This document shows, one piece after another, positions 63,175 through 64,000 of a stretch of 64,000 nt of DNA. The notes under the pieces were generated by a model. That model did not search any database. It worked only from the letters and a program-made list of their open reading frames with translations, and was not told where the DNA came from. The translations under genes and the position numbers were made by a program. Location of the stretch: NCBI RefSeq assembly GCF_000967655.1, contig NZ_JXYA01000018.1:62001-126000 (forward strand), given 5' to 3'. The stretch comes from Pseudoalteromonas rubra (GTDB taxonomy: Bacteria; Pseudomonadota; Gammaproteobacteria; Enterobacterales; Alteromonadaceae). Within the stretch, counting starts at the first letter, position 1. Each line of letters begins with the position of its first letter.

Positions 63175-64000
63175 ATGAATAATCGGATAAAAGTAATCGC
63201 AATTGATGACAATCAGTTAATTATTACCCAGCTGGAATTGTTGCTAAAACAAGTTGCCCGGGACGTCGACTATCATGGCTTTACGGCAGGTCGCCGTGCC
63301 TTAGACTCAGGGCTATGTGACTCAGCATCCCTGATTTTTTTAGATCTAAATATGCCCGAAATCGACGGGATAGAATTACTGCGCATTTTTGCCGATGCGA
63401 AGTTAACAACACCTATCGTTTTGCTCAGCGGCGAAGACAAAGACGTACTCGAAACTGCCAGTAACCTGGGCACCATGCACAACCTTAACATCATCTCTAA
63501 TATCGACAAACCAGTGTCTCTGCCACGACTGAAATCGCTGCTTGAATGTTTGGATCAGCACCACAGAGCATCGCCCACTGTGGCAGAAAAAAGCTATAAC
63601 GCCAGTGACATTCGCATTGGACTGGACCGAGCGCAATTTAAAGCCCATTACCAACCCAAAGTATCACTGGAATCACTTAGTGTGATTGGTATGGAAATAC
63701 TGGCGCGCTGGTATCACCCTTTCGATGGGTTAGTATCTCCCGGCGATTTCATTCCTCAGCTCGAACGCGCCGGTTTATCTGCCGAGCTCTCATTACAACT
63801 ACTGACACAAACCCTGGCGCTTTACGACACACACTATGAGCAGGTTAAATCGCTGAGTTTCAGCCTGAACCTCAGCGCCGGTGCGCTGTACGACATTGAA
63901 CTGCCAAACAAGCTGGCCACTTTGTGTGACCAATACTCCGTACCGCGTAAGCAAATCATTCTGGAGATCACAGAAAGCCAGCTACTCGACAACCTTCCCC
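63175..64000 (+). CDS. REC-EAL response regulator, cyclic-di-GMP phosphodiesterase-like, cut by window edge
   Basis: The first 275 codons of a two-domain regulator are present. The receiver (residues 1-125) has IAIDDN, the phospho-acceptor aspartate in LIFLDLNMPEIDG, LLSGED and a NIDKPV lysine. The EAL domain starts near 145 (FKAHYQPKVSLESLSVIGME), but the signature reads EIL rather than EAL; FSLNLSAGAL and ILEITES keep expected catalytic residues. Activity is therefore plausible, to be settled by the missing C-terminal part. AAGG precedes the ATG. It would degrade c-di-GMP in response to phosphotransfer from the upstream hybrid kinase. Confidence 0.9.
   Translation, partial: MNNRIKVIAIDDNQLIITQLELLLKQVARDVDYHGFTAGRRALDSGLCDSASLIFLDLNMPEIDGIELLRIFADAKLTTPIVLLSGEDKDVLETASNLGTMHNLNIISNIDKPVSLPRLKSLLECLDQHHRASPTVAEKSYNASDIRIGLDRAQFKAHYQPKVSLESLSVIGMEILARWYHPFDGLVSPGDFIPQLERAGLSAELSLQLLTQTLALYDTHYEQVKSLSFSLNLSAGALYDIELPNKLATLCDQYSVPRKQIILEITESQLLDNLP

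Overview
The window reads as a chromosomal segment of a marine gammaproteobacterium, most consistent with Pseudoalteromonas. This is inferred from the overall gene set: ToxR/CadC-like one-component regulators, a TonB receptor behind a Fur-type box, a hutHU pair, many secreted lipoproteins, and a NIT-type hybrid kinase followed by a REC-EAL protein. No 16S or other marker gene is present. No tRNA, rRNA, CRISPR array or phage module was seen.

Layout. 1-9.8 kb: a truncated secreted-protein gene, a MocR regulator divergent from a paiAB-like GNAT/FMN-binding pair, a decayed serine hydrolase next to an S41-S12 fusion lipoprotein that lacks the end of its S12 domain, and a YbbA/YbbP-like ABC exporter. 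9.8-16 kb: an AarF/UbiB-like kinase, an aldehyde dehydrogenase, a RoxA-like di-haem lipoprotein and an Ntn amidohydrolase. 16-27 kb: surface and secreted proteins (an RTX-repeat protein, two unknown secreted proteins, a 1473-residue protein with seven FG-GAP repeats) with a ToxR-like regulator divergent from the largest. 27-28.2 kb: an OpgC-like acyltransferase.

28.2-31.5 kb is an accessory island and the most unusual part. It holds a 55-residue peptide with a GG leader-like motif and its own promoter and terminator. Next comes a tandem array of about 297-bp units, each carrying a 61-residue peptide gene behind a fragment homologous to the 3' end of an XRE regulator gene; one unit keeps only its tail and one only its head. 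An IS66-family remnant abuts the broken last unit. Two divergent XRE regulators follow, the second forming an overlapping operon with an 82-residue peptide and an AT-rich membrane protein. No RiPP-modifying enzyme is visible, so function is open.

31.5-41 kb: a LysR regulator beside three 14-bp tandem repeats, hutH and a long-form hutU, a nucleotide pyrophosphatase-like enzyme, an S66 peptidase and a DUF5916-like outer-membrane protein. 41-52.7 kb: a second ToxR-like regulator with a periplasmic sensor, a 1166-residue lipoprotein, a PLP decarboxylase divergent from a MocR regulator with 13-bp direct-repeat operators, a PilZ-like protein, a LysE exporter, an ABM-like protein and a WYL regulator. 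52.8-64 kb: a siderophore-type TonB receptor, a coiled-coil protein, two solute-binding-like proteins, a GAF protein, a 1571-residue hybrid kinase, and a REC-EAL protein cut by the window end. Start codons were often moved downstream of the longest frame on the basis of Shine-Dalgarno (SD) sequences and signal peptides.
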